This document shows positions 37,585-45,531 of a stretch of DNA of 64,000 nucleotides, in pieces. Numbering within the stretch: position 1 is the stretch's first letter; each line of letters opens with the position of its first letter. The DNA lies in contig CAOSLI010000004.1 of NCBI GenBank assembly GCA_948524275.1, forward strand, positions 1 to 64,000. The letters run 5' to 3'. The notes under the pieces are model-generated. The model made no database searches. It saw nothing but the letters and a program-made list of their open reading frames with translations, and was not told the DNA's origin. This DNA is from an uncultured Clostridia bacterium. Lineage in GTDB: Bacteria > Bacillota > Clostridia > TANB77 > CAG-508. The position numbers were made by a program, and so were the translations under genes.

Positions 37585-38466
37585 TTATTTTAATTGTTTT
37601 GCAACTTCTTCAGCAAAGTTTTCTTCTTTCTTCTCGATTCCTTCACCTTTTTCAAATCTTGCAAATTTAACGATTTTTCCATGCTTTTCAGCAACCATTT
37701 GTCCAACCTTTTTGCTTGGATCTTTAACAAACTCTTGGTCTACTAAGCATAATTCTTCATAGAATTTTCCTAGTCTACCCATAACTATTTTTTCAGCTAT
37801 AGCTTCTGGTCTACCTTCATTTATAACTTGTGCTTTTAAGATTTCTTTTTCCTTTTCTAATCTATCAGCTGGAACGTCTTCTTCATTTAAGAATTCTGGT
37901 TTTGCTGCTGCTATTTGCATACACACATCTTTTGCAACTGTTTCATCAGCACCTTCCATTTCAACTAAAACTCCAATTTTTCCTTCTCCATGGATATAGC
38001 TTACTACTATACCATTTTGAGATTCATATCTTACAAATCTTCTAACATTCATGTTTTCACCAATTATTGCTATTTTGTTTGTAAGAACTTCTCCTACTGT
38101 AAGATTTGTATCATCTATTGATTTTTGTGCTAATAATTCTTCTACATCTTTTGGATTATTTAATGCAACTTGCTTAACTGCACTTTCAACAAATGCTCTA
38201 AAGTCTGCATTTTTTCCAACAAAGTCTGTTTCAGCATTAACTTCTATTAAAGCTCCAACCTTCTTGTCATCTGATACATAGGCCTCTACTAAACCTTCTG
38301 CTGCAATTCTATCAGATTTCTTAGCTGCTTTCATTATTCCTCTTTCACGCAATAAATCCATAGCCTTTTCTTGGTCTCCATCAGTTTCTGTTAAAACCTT
38401 CTTGCATTCCATTATTCCTGCACCTGTCTTATCTCTTAACTCTTTAACTTGTGCTGCAGATATCAT
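37585..38466 (-). CDS. tsf: Elongation factor Ts
   Basis: 293 residues: a UBA-like N-terminal domain (AAQVKELRDKTGAGIMECKKVLTETDGD), the TDFVGKN core motif and the C-terminal dimerisation region. Nucleotide exchange factor for EF-Tu. It follows rpsB with a 99-base gap. Confidence 0.97.
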   Translation of the reverse strand: MISAAQVKELRDKTGAGIMECKKVLTETDGDQEKAMDLLRERGIMKAAKKSDRIAAEGLVEAYVSDDKKVGALIEVNAETDFVGKNADFRAFVESAVKQVALNNPKDVEELLAQKSIDDTNLTVGEVLTNKIAIIGENMNVRRFVRYESQNGIVVSYIHGEGKIGVLVEMEGADETVAKDVCMQIAAAKPEFLNEEDVPADRLEKEKEILKAQVINEGRPEAIAEKIVMGRLGKFYEELCLVDQEFVKDPSKKVGQMVAEKHGKIVKFARFEKGEGIEKKEENFAEEVAKQLK

Positions 38467-38565
38467 TTTCTATTCCTCCTCTATAATAAAATTTTATAAT
38501 ATAATGCACAGAAAAATTAAAATTATTTTTTCTGTGCTTATAAATCGTAAATATATCCTTTAAGA

Positions 38566-39339
38566 TTATTCTTCTTCGCTTGCAACTACTTCTTCCATAG
38601 TTGTTGGTTCTTCTGATACTTCTTCTTGTTGTTCATCAGAAGATATTTCTAAACTTTCTCCTTGTCTACCTTCAATGATTGCATTAGCCATAACATCTGT
38701 CATTAACTTAACAGCTCTTATAGCGTCATCATTTCCTGGTATTACATAATCAACATCATTAGGATCACAATTTGTATCAACTAGACCAATTATTGGGATG
38801 TTTAACTTTCTAGCTTCTTGTACAGCTATGTGTTCCTTCTTTGGATCTACTAAGAATATAACTCCTGGAATTTCAGTCATTTCTTTAATTCCACCTAGGT
38901 TTTTGTTCAATTTGTCCATTTCTTTTCTTAAAAGAACAACTTCTTTTTTAGGTAATACTTCAAATGTTCCATCTTGTTCCATTTGTTCTAATTGCATTAA
39001 TCTTTCAATTCTCTTTCTGATTGTTCCGAAGTTTGTTAATGTTCCACCTAACCATCTTTGGTTAACATAGTACATTCCTGTTTTCTCAGCTGCTTCTTTT
39101 ACACAGTCTTGAGCTTGCTTTTTTGTTCCTACAAATAGAACTGTTCTTCCTTCTTCTGCGAAGCTTCTCATAACTTCATATGCTTCGTCAATTTTCTTTG
39201 ATGTCTTTTGTAAATCGATAATGTGGATACCATTTCTAGCTTGAAATATATATTCAGCCATTCTAGGATCCCATCTTCTTGTTTGATGTCCAAAGTGAAC
39301 ACCTGCTTCAAGTAATTGTTTCATTGCAACTACTGCCAT
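38566..39339 (-). CDS. rpsB: 30S ribosomal protein S2
   Basis: 257 residues. Conserved LLEAGVHFGHQTRRWDPRM, FVGTKKQAQ, NQRWLGGTLTNF and VDTNCDPNDVDYVIPGNDDA. The C-terminus carries an acidic Glu/Ser-rich tail of about 30 residues. GGAGG upstream. It has its own promoter and a leader of about 110 bases. Confidence 0.97.
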   Translation of the reverse strand: MAVVAMKQLLEAGVHFGHQTRRWDPRMAEYIFQARNGIHIIDLQKTSKKIDEAYEVMRSFAEEGRTVLFVGTKKQAQDCVKEAAEKTGMYYVNQRWLGGTLTNFGTIRKRIERLMQLEQMEQDGTFEVLPKKEVVLLRKEMDKLNKNLGGIKEMTEIPGVIFLVDPKKEHIAVQEARKLNIPIIGLVDTNCDPNDVDYVIPGNDDAIRAVKLMTDVMANAIIEGRQGESLEISSDEQQEEVSEEPTTMEEVVASEEE

Positions 39340-39450
39340 TTTAATTTCCTCCTTTTAGTTTTTCCTCCATAAATATCAACGCTAGACTTACCTAAATGAT
39401 AGTTTTTAGGCACTAATCTTAAGCTCCATTTATGTGCGTATTTTTCAACA
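39340..39450 (-). promoter_or_regulatory. rpsB leader
   Basis: An untranslated leader of about 110 bases with a CCTAAA / TTTAGG hairpin (near 39392-39411) and further weak pairings. S2 autoregulates through its leader in several bacteria. I cannot assign a known family from sequence alone. Confidence 0.35.
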
Positions 39451-39456
39451 TGGTTT

Positions 39457-39485
39457 ATTATATCAAAAAAAAAAGCCTTTGGCAA
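39457..39485 (-). promoter_or_regulatory. Promoter of rpsB-tsf, embedded in the rplS terminator
   Basis: Minus strand TTGCCA (39485-39480), 17-base spacer, TATAAT (39462-39457). The -35 lies in the loop of the upstream operon's terminator, and ten Ts of the spacer are the terminator's T-run. Confidence 0.6.
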
Positions 39486-39494
39486 GGCTTTTTT
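39469..39494 (-). terminator. Terminator of the ylxM-rplS operon
   Basis: An 11-bp stem AAAAAAGCCTT / AAGGCTTTTTT with a 4-base loop, and ten Ts on the minus strand. Confidence 0.9.
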
Positions 39495-39511
39495 CTAATT
39501 TTGTATTAAAA

Positions 39512-40156
39512 TTATTCTGCTTTGTTTTCATCAGATTTAGCTTCTTCCTTTGCTGTCTCAGCTACTTCTTCTTTAGCTTCAGCTTTTATTTCTTCTTTAA
39601 CTTCTTCTGTTGCTGCTTCATCAGCTGATTTTGTTACTTCTACATTCTCTTCTTTAACTGTATCAACTACTTCTTCAGTAACTGTCTCTGGTGCTTTTTC
39701 AGCTACGTCTACGCTTACTTCTTCAGCTTTAGCTTCTTCTACTGGTGTTGCTTCCTCTGCTACTTCAGCTGGCATTTCTTCTTTAACAACAATATCATCT
39801 CTGTTTAAGTTAGCTCCAATATTTTCTTTTGTCTTAGCAGCTTTTCCTACTCTATCTCTTAGATAATATAGCTTAGCTCTTCTTGCCTTTCCTACTCTAA
39901 CTAGTTCTACTTTCTCAACTAATGGAGAGTGTAATAAGAATGTCTTTTCAACCCCTACTCCATAAGCTACTCTTCTTACTGTGAATGTTTCATTTAATCC
40001 ACCGTTTTGTTTTTTGATAACGATTCCTTCAAATACTTGGATTCTTTGTCTATTTCCTTCTTTAATTCTTTGATGAACTCTTATTGTATCACCAACTTTA
40101 ATATCTGGAACCTTACCTTTTAATTGTTCATGTTCAATTGATTTAATAATGTCCAT
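39512..40156 (-). CDS. rplS: 50S ribosomal protein L19 with long acidic C-terminal extension
   Basis: 214 residues. Residues 1 to about 112 are a normal L19 (VGDTIRVHQRIKEGNRQRIQVFEG, RRAKLYYLRDRVGKAAK). The remaining 100 are a Glu/Ala/Lys/Val-rich repeat-like tail unusual for L19, which is normally about 115 residues. The tail shares its flavour with the acidic end of S2. The last gene of the rpsP operon, followed by a strong terminator. Confidence 0.93.
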   Translation of the reverse strand: MDIIKSIEHEQLKGKVPDIKVGDTIRVHQRIKEGNRQRIQVFEGIVIKKQNGGLNETFTVRRVAYGVGVEKTFLLHSPLVEKVELVRVGKARRAKLYYLRDRVGKAAKTKENIGANLNRDDIVVKEEMPAEVAEEATPVEEAKAEEVSVDVAEKAPETVTEEVVDTVKEENVEVTKSADEAATEEVKEEIKAEAKEEVAETAKEEAKSDENKAE

Positions 40157-40174
40157 GATTTTTCTCCTTTCTTA

Positions 40175-40891
40175 TTATTTTATAATCTTTTTAATTAATT
40201 CTTTTGCCATCTCTTTATGACTTTCATCTAAAAGCTCTGGCCTTTTTTTATATGTTGTAATTAATGCTTGTTCTTTTCTCCATTTATCAATTTCAGCATG
40301 ATTTCCTGAAGTAAGAACATCTGGTACTTTTTTTCCTCTAAATTCTAGCGGTCTAGTGTATTGTGGATATTCTAATAGATTATCTTGGTTTGAAAATGAT
40401 TCTTCTTTTGTTGAATCTTCACTTAATACCCCATCTACATATCTACTAATTGCGTCTATCATTACCATTGCTGGCAACTCGCCTCCAGTTAATACATAGT
40501 CTCCTATTGAAATCTCTTCTACTTCTATTTCATCTAAAACTCTTTGGTCTATACCCTCATAGTGCCCACATAATAATATTAAATGTTTTTTTTTGGATAA
40601 TTCCTTAGCTGTATTTTGATTAAATACTTTTCCTCTTGGTGATAAGTATATTACTTTTGCATCTTCACCTTTAACAGATTCATATGCATCATATACTACA
40701 TCTGGCATAAGAACCATTCCTGCGCCTCCACCATAAGGAGCATCATCCACATGATTGTGTTTATCTTTTGAAAAATCTCTAATATTTATTAAATTAATAT
40801 CTATTAAATTCTTTTCTATTGCTCTTCCAATTATGCTGTGTTTTAACGGTTCAAACATCTCTGGAAAGAGTGTAAGCACATCAAATTTCAT
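40175..40891 (-). CDS. trmD: tRNA (guanine-N1-)-methyltransferase
   Basis: 238 residues of the SPOUT trefoil-knot class: LTLFPEMFEPLKHSIIGRA, DDAPYGGGAGMV, LLCGHYEGIDQRV and IGDYVLTGGELPA. Makes m1G37 in tRNAs, preventing +1 frameshifting, which is worth noting beside the frameshift sites in this genome. It starts one base after the rimM stop. Confidence 0.96.
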   Translation of the reverse strand: MKFDVLTLFPEMFEPLKHSIIGRAIEKNLIDINLINIRDFSKDKHNHVDDAPYGGGAGMVLMPDVVYDAYESVKGEDAKVIYLSPRGKVFNQNTAKELSKKKHLILLCGHYEGIDQRVLDEIEVEEISIGDYVLTGGELPAMVMIDAISRYVDGVLSEDSTKEESFSNQDNLLEYPQYTRPLEFRGKKVPDVLTSGNHAEIDKWRKEQALITTYKKRPELLDESHKEMAKELIKKIIK

Positions 40892-40892
40892 T

Positions 40893-41366
40893 TTAAATTA
40901 ACCCTTCTAATAAATGCACTATGATTTTTTTATTTTCTGTATCAATTTGTTTGACCACATCTTTTATGGCAGGTAATAAAATCTCACCTACTTGGTATAC
41001 ATCATTGGCTCCTGACCCTGTATATACATCATCTAATTTCCCAAGTAATTTTCCCTCATCTGTGTATACTTCAAATCCAAGCAAATCACTTATATAATAA
41101 GTTCCTTTTGGTAGTTCTGGAGCATCAATTCTTTCCATCTCAATAATATTTCCTATTAAATTTTCAGCTTGTTCTATTGTTTCAATGTCTTTTAGTTTCA
41201 TTATTACTGTGTTTTTTTGAATTCGCGCTCTTTCTACTTCCATTTCCTTATTATTTAAGTAAATTTTCTTAACTTTATTTAAATAATTCACATATGGATA
41301 GGCTTTTACTTCTCCTTTTAGTCCGAATGTATTAACAATTTTGCCAAGTTCCATTCTTTCGCTCAA
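40893..41366 (-). CDS. rimM: Ribosome maturation factor RimM
   Basis: 157 residues: a RimM N-terminal beta-barrel (LGKIVNTFGLKGEVKAYPY) and a PRC-barrel (YYISDLLGFEVYTDEGKLLGKL...GANDVYQV). Assists 30S head assembly with S19. Confidence 0.94.
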   Translation of the reverse strand: MSERMELGKIVNTFGLKGEVKAYPYVNYLNKVKKIYLNNKEMEVERARIQKNTVIMKLKDIETIEQAENLIGNIIEMERIDAPELPKGTYYISDLLGFEVYTDEGKLLGKLDDVYTGSGANDVYQVGEILLPAIKDVVKQIDTENKKIIVHLLEGLI

Positions 41367-41381
41367 ATTATTACCTCCAAA

Positions 41382-41612
41382 TTAGTCTACAAATTCTACT
41401 TCTATTTTCTTGTGTTCTTTTGCACCTAAGGATTTAAAAATTGTTCTTATTGAACTAGCAATTTTTCCTTGCTTTCCAATAACTTTTCCCATTTCTTCTG
41501 GTGCAACTTTTACCTTATAAATTTCTTTATAATCTTCTTCAATTTTTTCTATTGAAACAGCTTCTCTATTGTCCACTAAGTTTTCAATAATTGTTTGTAG
41601 GATATCTTGCAT
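41382..41612 (-). CDS. khpA: KH-domain RNA-binding protein KhpA
   Basis: 76 residues, one KH domain with the GxxG loop inside GKVIGKQGKIASSIR. Partner of KhpB in many Firmicutes, linked to small-RNA binding and cell elongation. It is in its usual position between rpsP and rimM. Confidence 0.93.
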   Translation of the reverse strand: MQDILQTIIENLVDNREAVSIEKIEEDYKEIYKVKVAPEEMGKVIGKQGKIASSIRTIFKSLGAKEHKKIEVEFVD

Positions 41613-41623
41613 TTCATTCCTCC

Positions 41624-41866
41624 CTATTTTGCCTTATTGATTAAAGCTTTAACAGTGTCTGTTGGTTGAGCTCCGTTTTTTATCCAAGCTTCAACTTTTT
41701 CTTTGTCAAGAACTATTGTAGCTGGCTCTGTCATTGGGTCATATGTTCCTATTTTTTCAATGATTTTACCATCTCTTGCAACTCTTGAGTCTGCAACAAC
41801 AATGTGATAGAATGGTGCCTTTTTTGCTCCTGCTCTTTGTAATCTGATTTTTACCATATAATTCAC
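41624..41866 (-). CDS. rpsP: 30S ribosomal protein S16
   Basis: 80 residues, KIRLQRAGAKKAPFYHIVVADSR and IGTYDPM motifs. The ATG used is preceded by AGGAGGTG. Confidence 0.97.
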   Translation of the reverse strand: MNYMVKIRLQRAGAKKAPFYHIVVADSRVARDGKIIEKIGTYDPMTEPATIVLDKEKVEAWIKNGAQPTDTVKALINKAK

Positions 41867-41909
41867 CTCCTAAAAATAAATATTTATATTAAATTTGATA
41901 ACTTAATAA

Positions 41910-43293
41910 CTATTTTAATTTGTTTGCTAAATCATCTAATTCTTCCTCTGACATTTTATCCAAATTCATTCCCTTCATCATCTTTTTCATTCTAGGGTCT
42001 AAGTTTCCTGACCTCATCTTTTTCATCATGTCCTGAGTCATTTCAAATGATTTGATAAATTTATTGATATCTTGCACTTCTGTTCCACTACCTTGAGCAA
42101 TTCTAAGCCTTCTTGATGCATTAAGTAATTTTGGCTTTTCTCTTTCTTCGTTTGTCATTGAACAGATTATCGCTTCTATTTTGTTAAATTCCTTATCATC
42201 AACACTACCACTAAATTTACTCATTCCTGGTATCATCTTTAGTAGTGATGAGAACGAACCCATTTTCTTAACTTGTCTTAACTGTGCTAGATAATCGTTT
42301 AAGTCAAATTCCTTATTTTTTCTAAGCTTTTTTTCTAGTTTTTCTGCTTCTTCCAAGTCAAATTGTTCTTCTGCTTGTTCAATTATTGAAAGCACATCAC
42401 CCATTCCTAGTATTCTTGATGCCATTCTGTCTGGATGAAATTCTTCAATTTCATTAAGTTTTTCACCTGTACCTATGAATTTAATTGGCTTTCCTGTAAC
42501 TTTTTTGGTTGAAATTGCAGCACCGCCACGAGTATCACCGTCTAACTTAGTTAAAATTATTCCGTCAATTCCTAAGTCTTCATTAAACTTGCTAGCAATA
42601 TTAACTGCTTCTTGACCTGTCATTGAGTCTACCACAAGCATTATTTCGTGTGGTTTTAGATTAACTTTAATATTTTTAAGTTCTTGCATAAGTGCTTCAT
42701 CTATTTGAAGTCTACCTGCTGTATCTATTATTACTACATCATTTAACTTGCTTATTGCAATTTCTTTTGCTTGTTTTGCTATTCTAACTACATCTTTTTC
42801 GCCTTCATTTGAATATACAGGTATATTTAATTGACTACCTACAACTTGAAGTTGTTTTATGGCTGCTGGTCTATAAACATCGCATGCAACTAATAAAGGA
42901 TTTTTACCTTGTTTTCTAAGTAAATTGGCGAGCTTTCCAGCTGTAGTTGTTTTTCCGTGAACCTTGAAGTCCTACTAACATTATTACTGTTGGTGGATTT
43001 GGAGTGAAGGCTATCTTGCTATCTACACCCCCTAAAAGCTCTACTAGTTCGTCTTTAACAATTTTAACAACTTGTTGCCCAGGAGTAAGTGATTTAAGTA
43101 CATCACTTCCAAGTGCCTTATCATGGATATTATTTATAAATTCTTTAACTACTTTAAAGTTTACATCAGCTTCTAGTAGTGCAAGTTTTACTTCTCTAAG
43201 CATTTCATTTAAGTCTGCTTCTGTAATTCTTGCTTTTCCTTTTAACTTTCTTGTAAATGCTTGTAGTTTTTCTGATAGTCCTTCAAAAGCCAT
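41910..43293 (-). CDS. ffh: Signal recognition particle protein Ffh, with a +1 frameshift at CGG-A in the P-loop
   Basis: The joined product is about 460 residues: the N domain (FEGLSEKLQAFTRKLKGKARITEADL), the G domain (LVGLQGSGKTTTAGKL after correction, VDTAGR-type and TKLDGDTRGGAA motifs) and the Met-rich M domain that binds 4.5S RNA and signal peptides. Codon 113 is CGG (42957-42955) followed by A. The in-frame reading gives LQGSRKNNYSWKARQFT and stops at about 125 residues. Dropping C reads TCA GGA AAA ACA ACT and restores the invariant GSGKTTT. Ffh is essential for co-translational membrane targeting, so a dead gene is hard to accept. It lies between ylxM and rpsP in one operon. Confidence 0.9.
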
Positions 43294-43317
43294 TGGTTAT
43301 TCCTCCTTATTTAATTT

Positions 43318-43665
43318 TTATGCTATACAGCTTAATTCTTTTTGAACTTCGCTTAATATTTTTTCAACTTTTTTATCTGAAGATTCTTCTTTTATTTGGC
43401 TTAACTGTGATAATATAAGTTGAATTGTCTTTTCGTTTTCTTGTGATTTTTTCATGATAGAAAGCTTTTCTTCGTATTCGAAAAGTTTGTTTTCTCCTTT
43501 CTTTATTATATCCCTTACGCCTTGTCTTGAAATATTATAATTCTCAGCTATTTCTGATAGTGATAAATCTTCATTATAGTAATCATTTAAAACTTCATAT
43601 TGCTTTTGTGTAAGTAGCTTGCCATAGATTTCCCATAGCATGCTTACTTCTATGTGTTTATCCAT
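43318..43665 (-). CDS. ylxM: YlxM/P13-type DNA-binding protein
   Basis: 115 residues with a sigma-70 region 4-like helix-turn-helix (LLTQKQYEVLNDYYNEDLSLSEIAENYNISRQGVRDIIKKGE). The usual partner of ffh in Firmicutes; thought to act on the SRP system, mechanism unclear. First gene of the ffh-rplS operon, 24 bases before ffh. Confidence 0.9.
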   Translation of the reverse strand: MDKHIEVSMLWEIYGKLLTQKQYEVLNDYYNEDLSLSEIAENYNISRQGVRDIIKKGENKLFEYEEKLSIMKKSQENEKTIQLILSQLSQIKEESSDKKVEKILSEVQKELSCIA

Positions 43666-43723
43666 TTTTCTATATTCCTTTCAAAATTGTCTTTATTTAA
43701 AAGGCATCTGATTTATCACATCA

Positions 43724-43760
43724 AAAAGATGTAAAGCATATATACTTTACACCTTTTTTT
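43724..43760 (-). terminator. Terminator of spoIIGA-sigE
   Basis: AAAAGATGTAAAG / CTTTACACCTTTT hairpin (minus-strand T-run) 45 bases after the sigE stop. Confidence 0.8.
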
Positions 43761-43804
43761 AAGATTTGTCAAGGCATTTTAGTTAATTTGTTAATTTTGA
43801 TGTA

Positions 43805-44524
43805 TTATCCTGTTTTACTCAAAATCTCCTTTTTCATTTTAGTAATTATCTTTTTTTCTAATCTTGATATATAACTTTGTGAAATTCCAAGCATATCTGC
43901 CACCTCTTTTTGTGTTTTTTCTGTCCCTGTCGTAAAACCAAATCTAAGCTCCATAATATTTCTTTCTCTTGGTCCAAGTTTTGACAAACCTGCTTTTAGT
44001 AGCTTTTGATCTACTTCATCCTCAAGTCTCCTTGAAGTAACATCTTCGTCAGTTCCTAATATATCTGATAACAGAAGCTCGTTTCCATCACCATCCTGAT
44101 TTAATGGCTCGTCAATTGATATCTCACTTTTTATTCTATTGCTTCTCCTTAAATACATTAGAATTTCATTTTCAATACATCTCGATGCATATGTAGCTAG
44201 TTTAATTTTTTTACTCATATTAAATGTGTTTATTGCCTTCATAAGCCCTATTGTTCCTATTGATACCAAGTCTTCTATTCCAACCCCAGTATTTTCGAAC
44301 TTTTTAGCAATGTATACAACTAATCTTAAATTATGTTCTACTAATTTCTTTTTTGCATTTTCGTCACCCTGATCTAGCTTTATTATCTCTTGTTCTTCCT
44401 CTTCAGGTGGTAGTGGTGCTGGTAAGTTTTCACTTCCTCCTACATAAAAAATATTATCTATCTCTTTATCATTTACTCTAATTATCTTAGAATACGCTTT
44501 GTTTAACATTTCTAATATGTTCAT
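43805..44524 (-). CDS. sigE: Sporulation RNA polymerase sigma factor SigE (pro-form)
   Basis: 239 residues. The N-terminal pro-sequence is removed by SpoIIGA. Region 2 is NLRLVVYIAKKFENTGVGIEDLVSIGTIGLMKAINTF, and region 4 has MELRFGF and the helix-turn-helix QKEVADMLGISQSYISRLEKK. It directs early mother-cell transcription. The start overlaps the spoIIGA end by 38 bases, consistent with translational coupling. Confidence 0.95.
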   Translation of the reverse strand: MNILEMLNKAYSKIIRVNDKEIDNIFYVGGSENLPAPLPPEEEEQEIIKLDQGDENAKKKLVEHNLRLVVYIAKKFENTGVGIEDLVSIGTIGLMKAINTFNMSKKIKLATYASRCIENEILMYLRRSNRIKSEISIDEPLNQDGDGNELLLSDILGTDEDVTSRRLEDEVDQKLLKAGLSKLGPRERNIMELRFGFTTGTEKTQKEVADMLGISQSYISRLEKKIITKMKKEILSKTG

Positions 44525-45398
44525 TTTTGTCTCCTCCTTCTAGTATTTCCAAACCTACGAGGGCTTGATAGTCCCTTGATATCTTCTTATCATATAGTGC
44601 AATAATTACACTTCTTTTTTCTATTATTTTTTCATTATAGTTAATCTTTATATATTCAGGTTTAATTCCTATAAGCATTCCATTTTGGCTACCTATTGAT
44701 TTAAATGGTATTAGTCTTATTTTTAATTTGTCATCACCCCTCTCATAATTACTGTAGCCTTCTCCATAAATTTCTAATCTATCTAGGTGAACTATCTTTT
44801 CCATCTTACTTTTTTCTACTATTACAACTGGATCTTCGGTAAGTGGATCCTTTAATACATTTCCAGAATCCATATATGCTTTTATAGTAATACTTTTTTT
44901 ATTAATTCCAATTTCCAAATCGCATATTAAATCTTTTTGTTTAATCTGCCTTTTGTTTAGAGCAAATGATATCTGTACTAGTGTAAATCCAATTATCCCT
45001 GCAATTAGTGTTATCTTCATTGGATATGTTCCAATAAATACTCCATCTTTTATTAAAATGTTTTGTGGAGAAATCATATACAGTAGTGCCAAGCTGCATC
45101 CTCCTATTACGAATGAAGATAAATAAAATAGTAACAGGTTTTTTACTAGACTTTTAGCTGTCTGGTTTTTAAATGCTACATACACCATTATTACTGATAA
45201 CAGCACTTTCATAAAAAAACTCGTATATATTGGTATTAAATTTAAATATGTAATTATTGCATATGCAGCACCTATTGTACTTGATATTATTAATCTCATA
45301 CTTTTCATGTCCTTTTTTTGTACAAAGCCTGTCGCATATAAAATCATATAATTCATAAGTATATTTTCTAAAAATACTATATCTAAATAAATCGTCAT
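44487..45398 (-). CDS. spoIIGA: Sigma-E processing peptidase SpoIIGA
   Basis: 303 residues: five membrane helices in the first half, then a pepsin-like aspartic protease domain with the catalytic Asp in MDSGNVL and a VGLEILEGG segment near the end. Cleaves pro-sigma-E at the sporulation septum after a SpoIIR signal. Its position upstream of sigE is diagnostic. Confidence 0.93.
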   Translation of the reverse strand: MTIYLDIVFLENILMNYMILYATGFVQKKDMKSMRLIISSTIGAAYAIITYLNLIPIYTSFFMKVLLSVIMVYVAFKNQTAKSLVKNLLLFYLSSFVIGGCSLALLYMISPQNILIKDGVFIGTYPMKITLIAGIIGFTLVQISFALNKRQIKQKDLICDLEIGINKKSITIKAYMDSGNVLKDPLTEDPVVIVEKSKMEKIVHLDRLEIYGEGYSNYERGDDKLKIRLIPFKSIGSQNGMLIGIKPEYIKINYNEKIIEKRSVIIALYDKKISRDYQALVGLEILEGGDKNEHIRNVKQSVF

Positions 45399-45452
45399 GA
45401 CTATATTCTAGTCCTTTTATTTTAAAAATGTTGTCATATTTTAGCTTAAGGC

Positions 45453-45492
45453 AAAAAAATAATTTGTCCGTTTTCGACAAATTATTTTTTAT
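45453..45492 (-). terminator. Terminator of ftsA-ftsZ (overlaps a Spo0A-box-like site)
   Basis: A 15-bp stem AAAAAATAATTTGTC / GACAAATTATTTTTT with an 8-base loop, 42 bases after the ftsZ stop. Confidence 0.8.
45473..45481 (-). promoter_or_regulatory. Candidate Spo0A box upstream of spoIIGA
   Basis: TTTGTCGAA on the minus strand (core TGTCGAA, the Spo0A recognition sequence) lies about 75 bases upstream of the spoIIGA start. A TAAAAT -10-like element follows near 45441. In B. subtilis spoIIG is a Spo0A-activated promoter with an unusually long spacer. Confidence 0.45.
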
Positions 45493-45531
45493 ACTTTATT
45501 ATTTGCAAGTTTTACGGTTATAACCGTACTT

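Noticed and set aside
6310..42957. CGG reassigned to another single amino acid or to stop
   Set aside because: Treating CGG as any ordinary codon leaves each of the five genes out of frame; only a one-base shift restores them, so simple reassignment does not explain the data.
6310..42957. Homopolymer sequencing errors as cause of the seven frameshifts
   Set aside because: None of the sites is in a homopolymer; each is the tetranucleotide CGGA in one codon phase. A motif-specific error cannot be excluded without reads, and this is stated in the findings.
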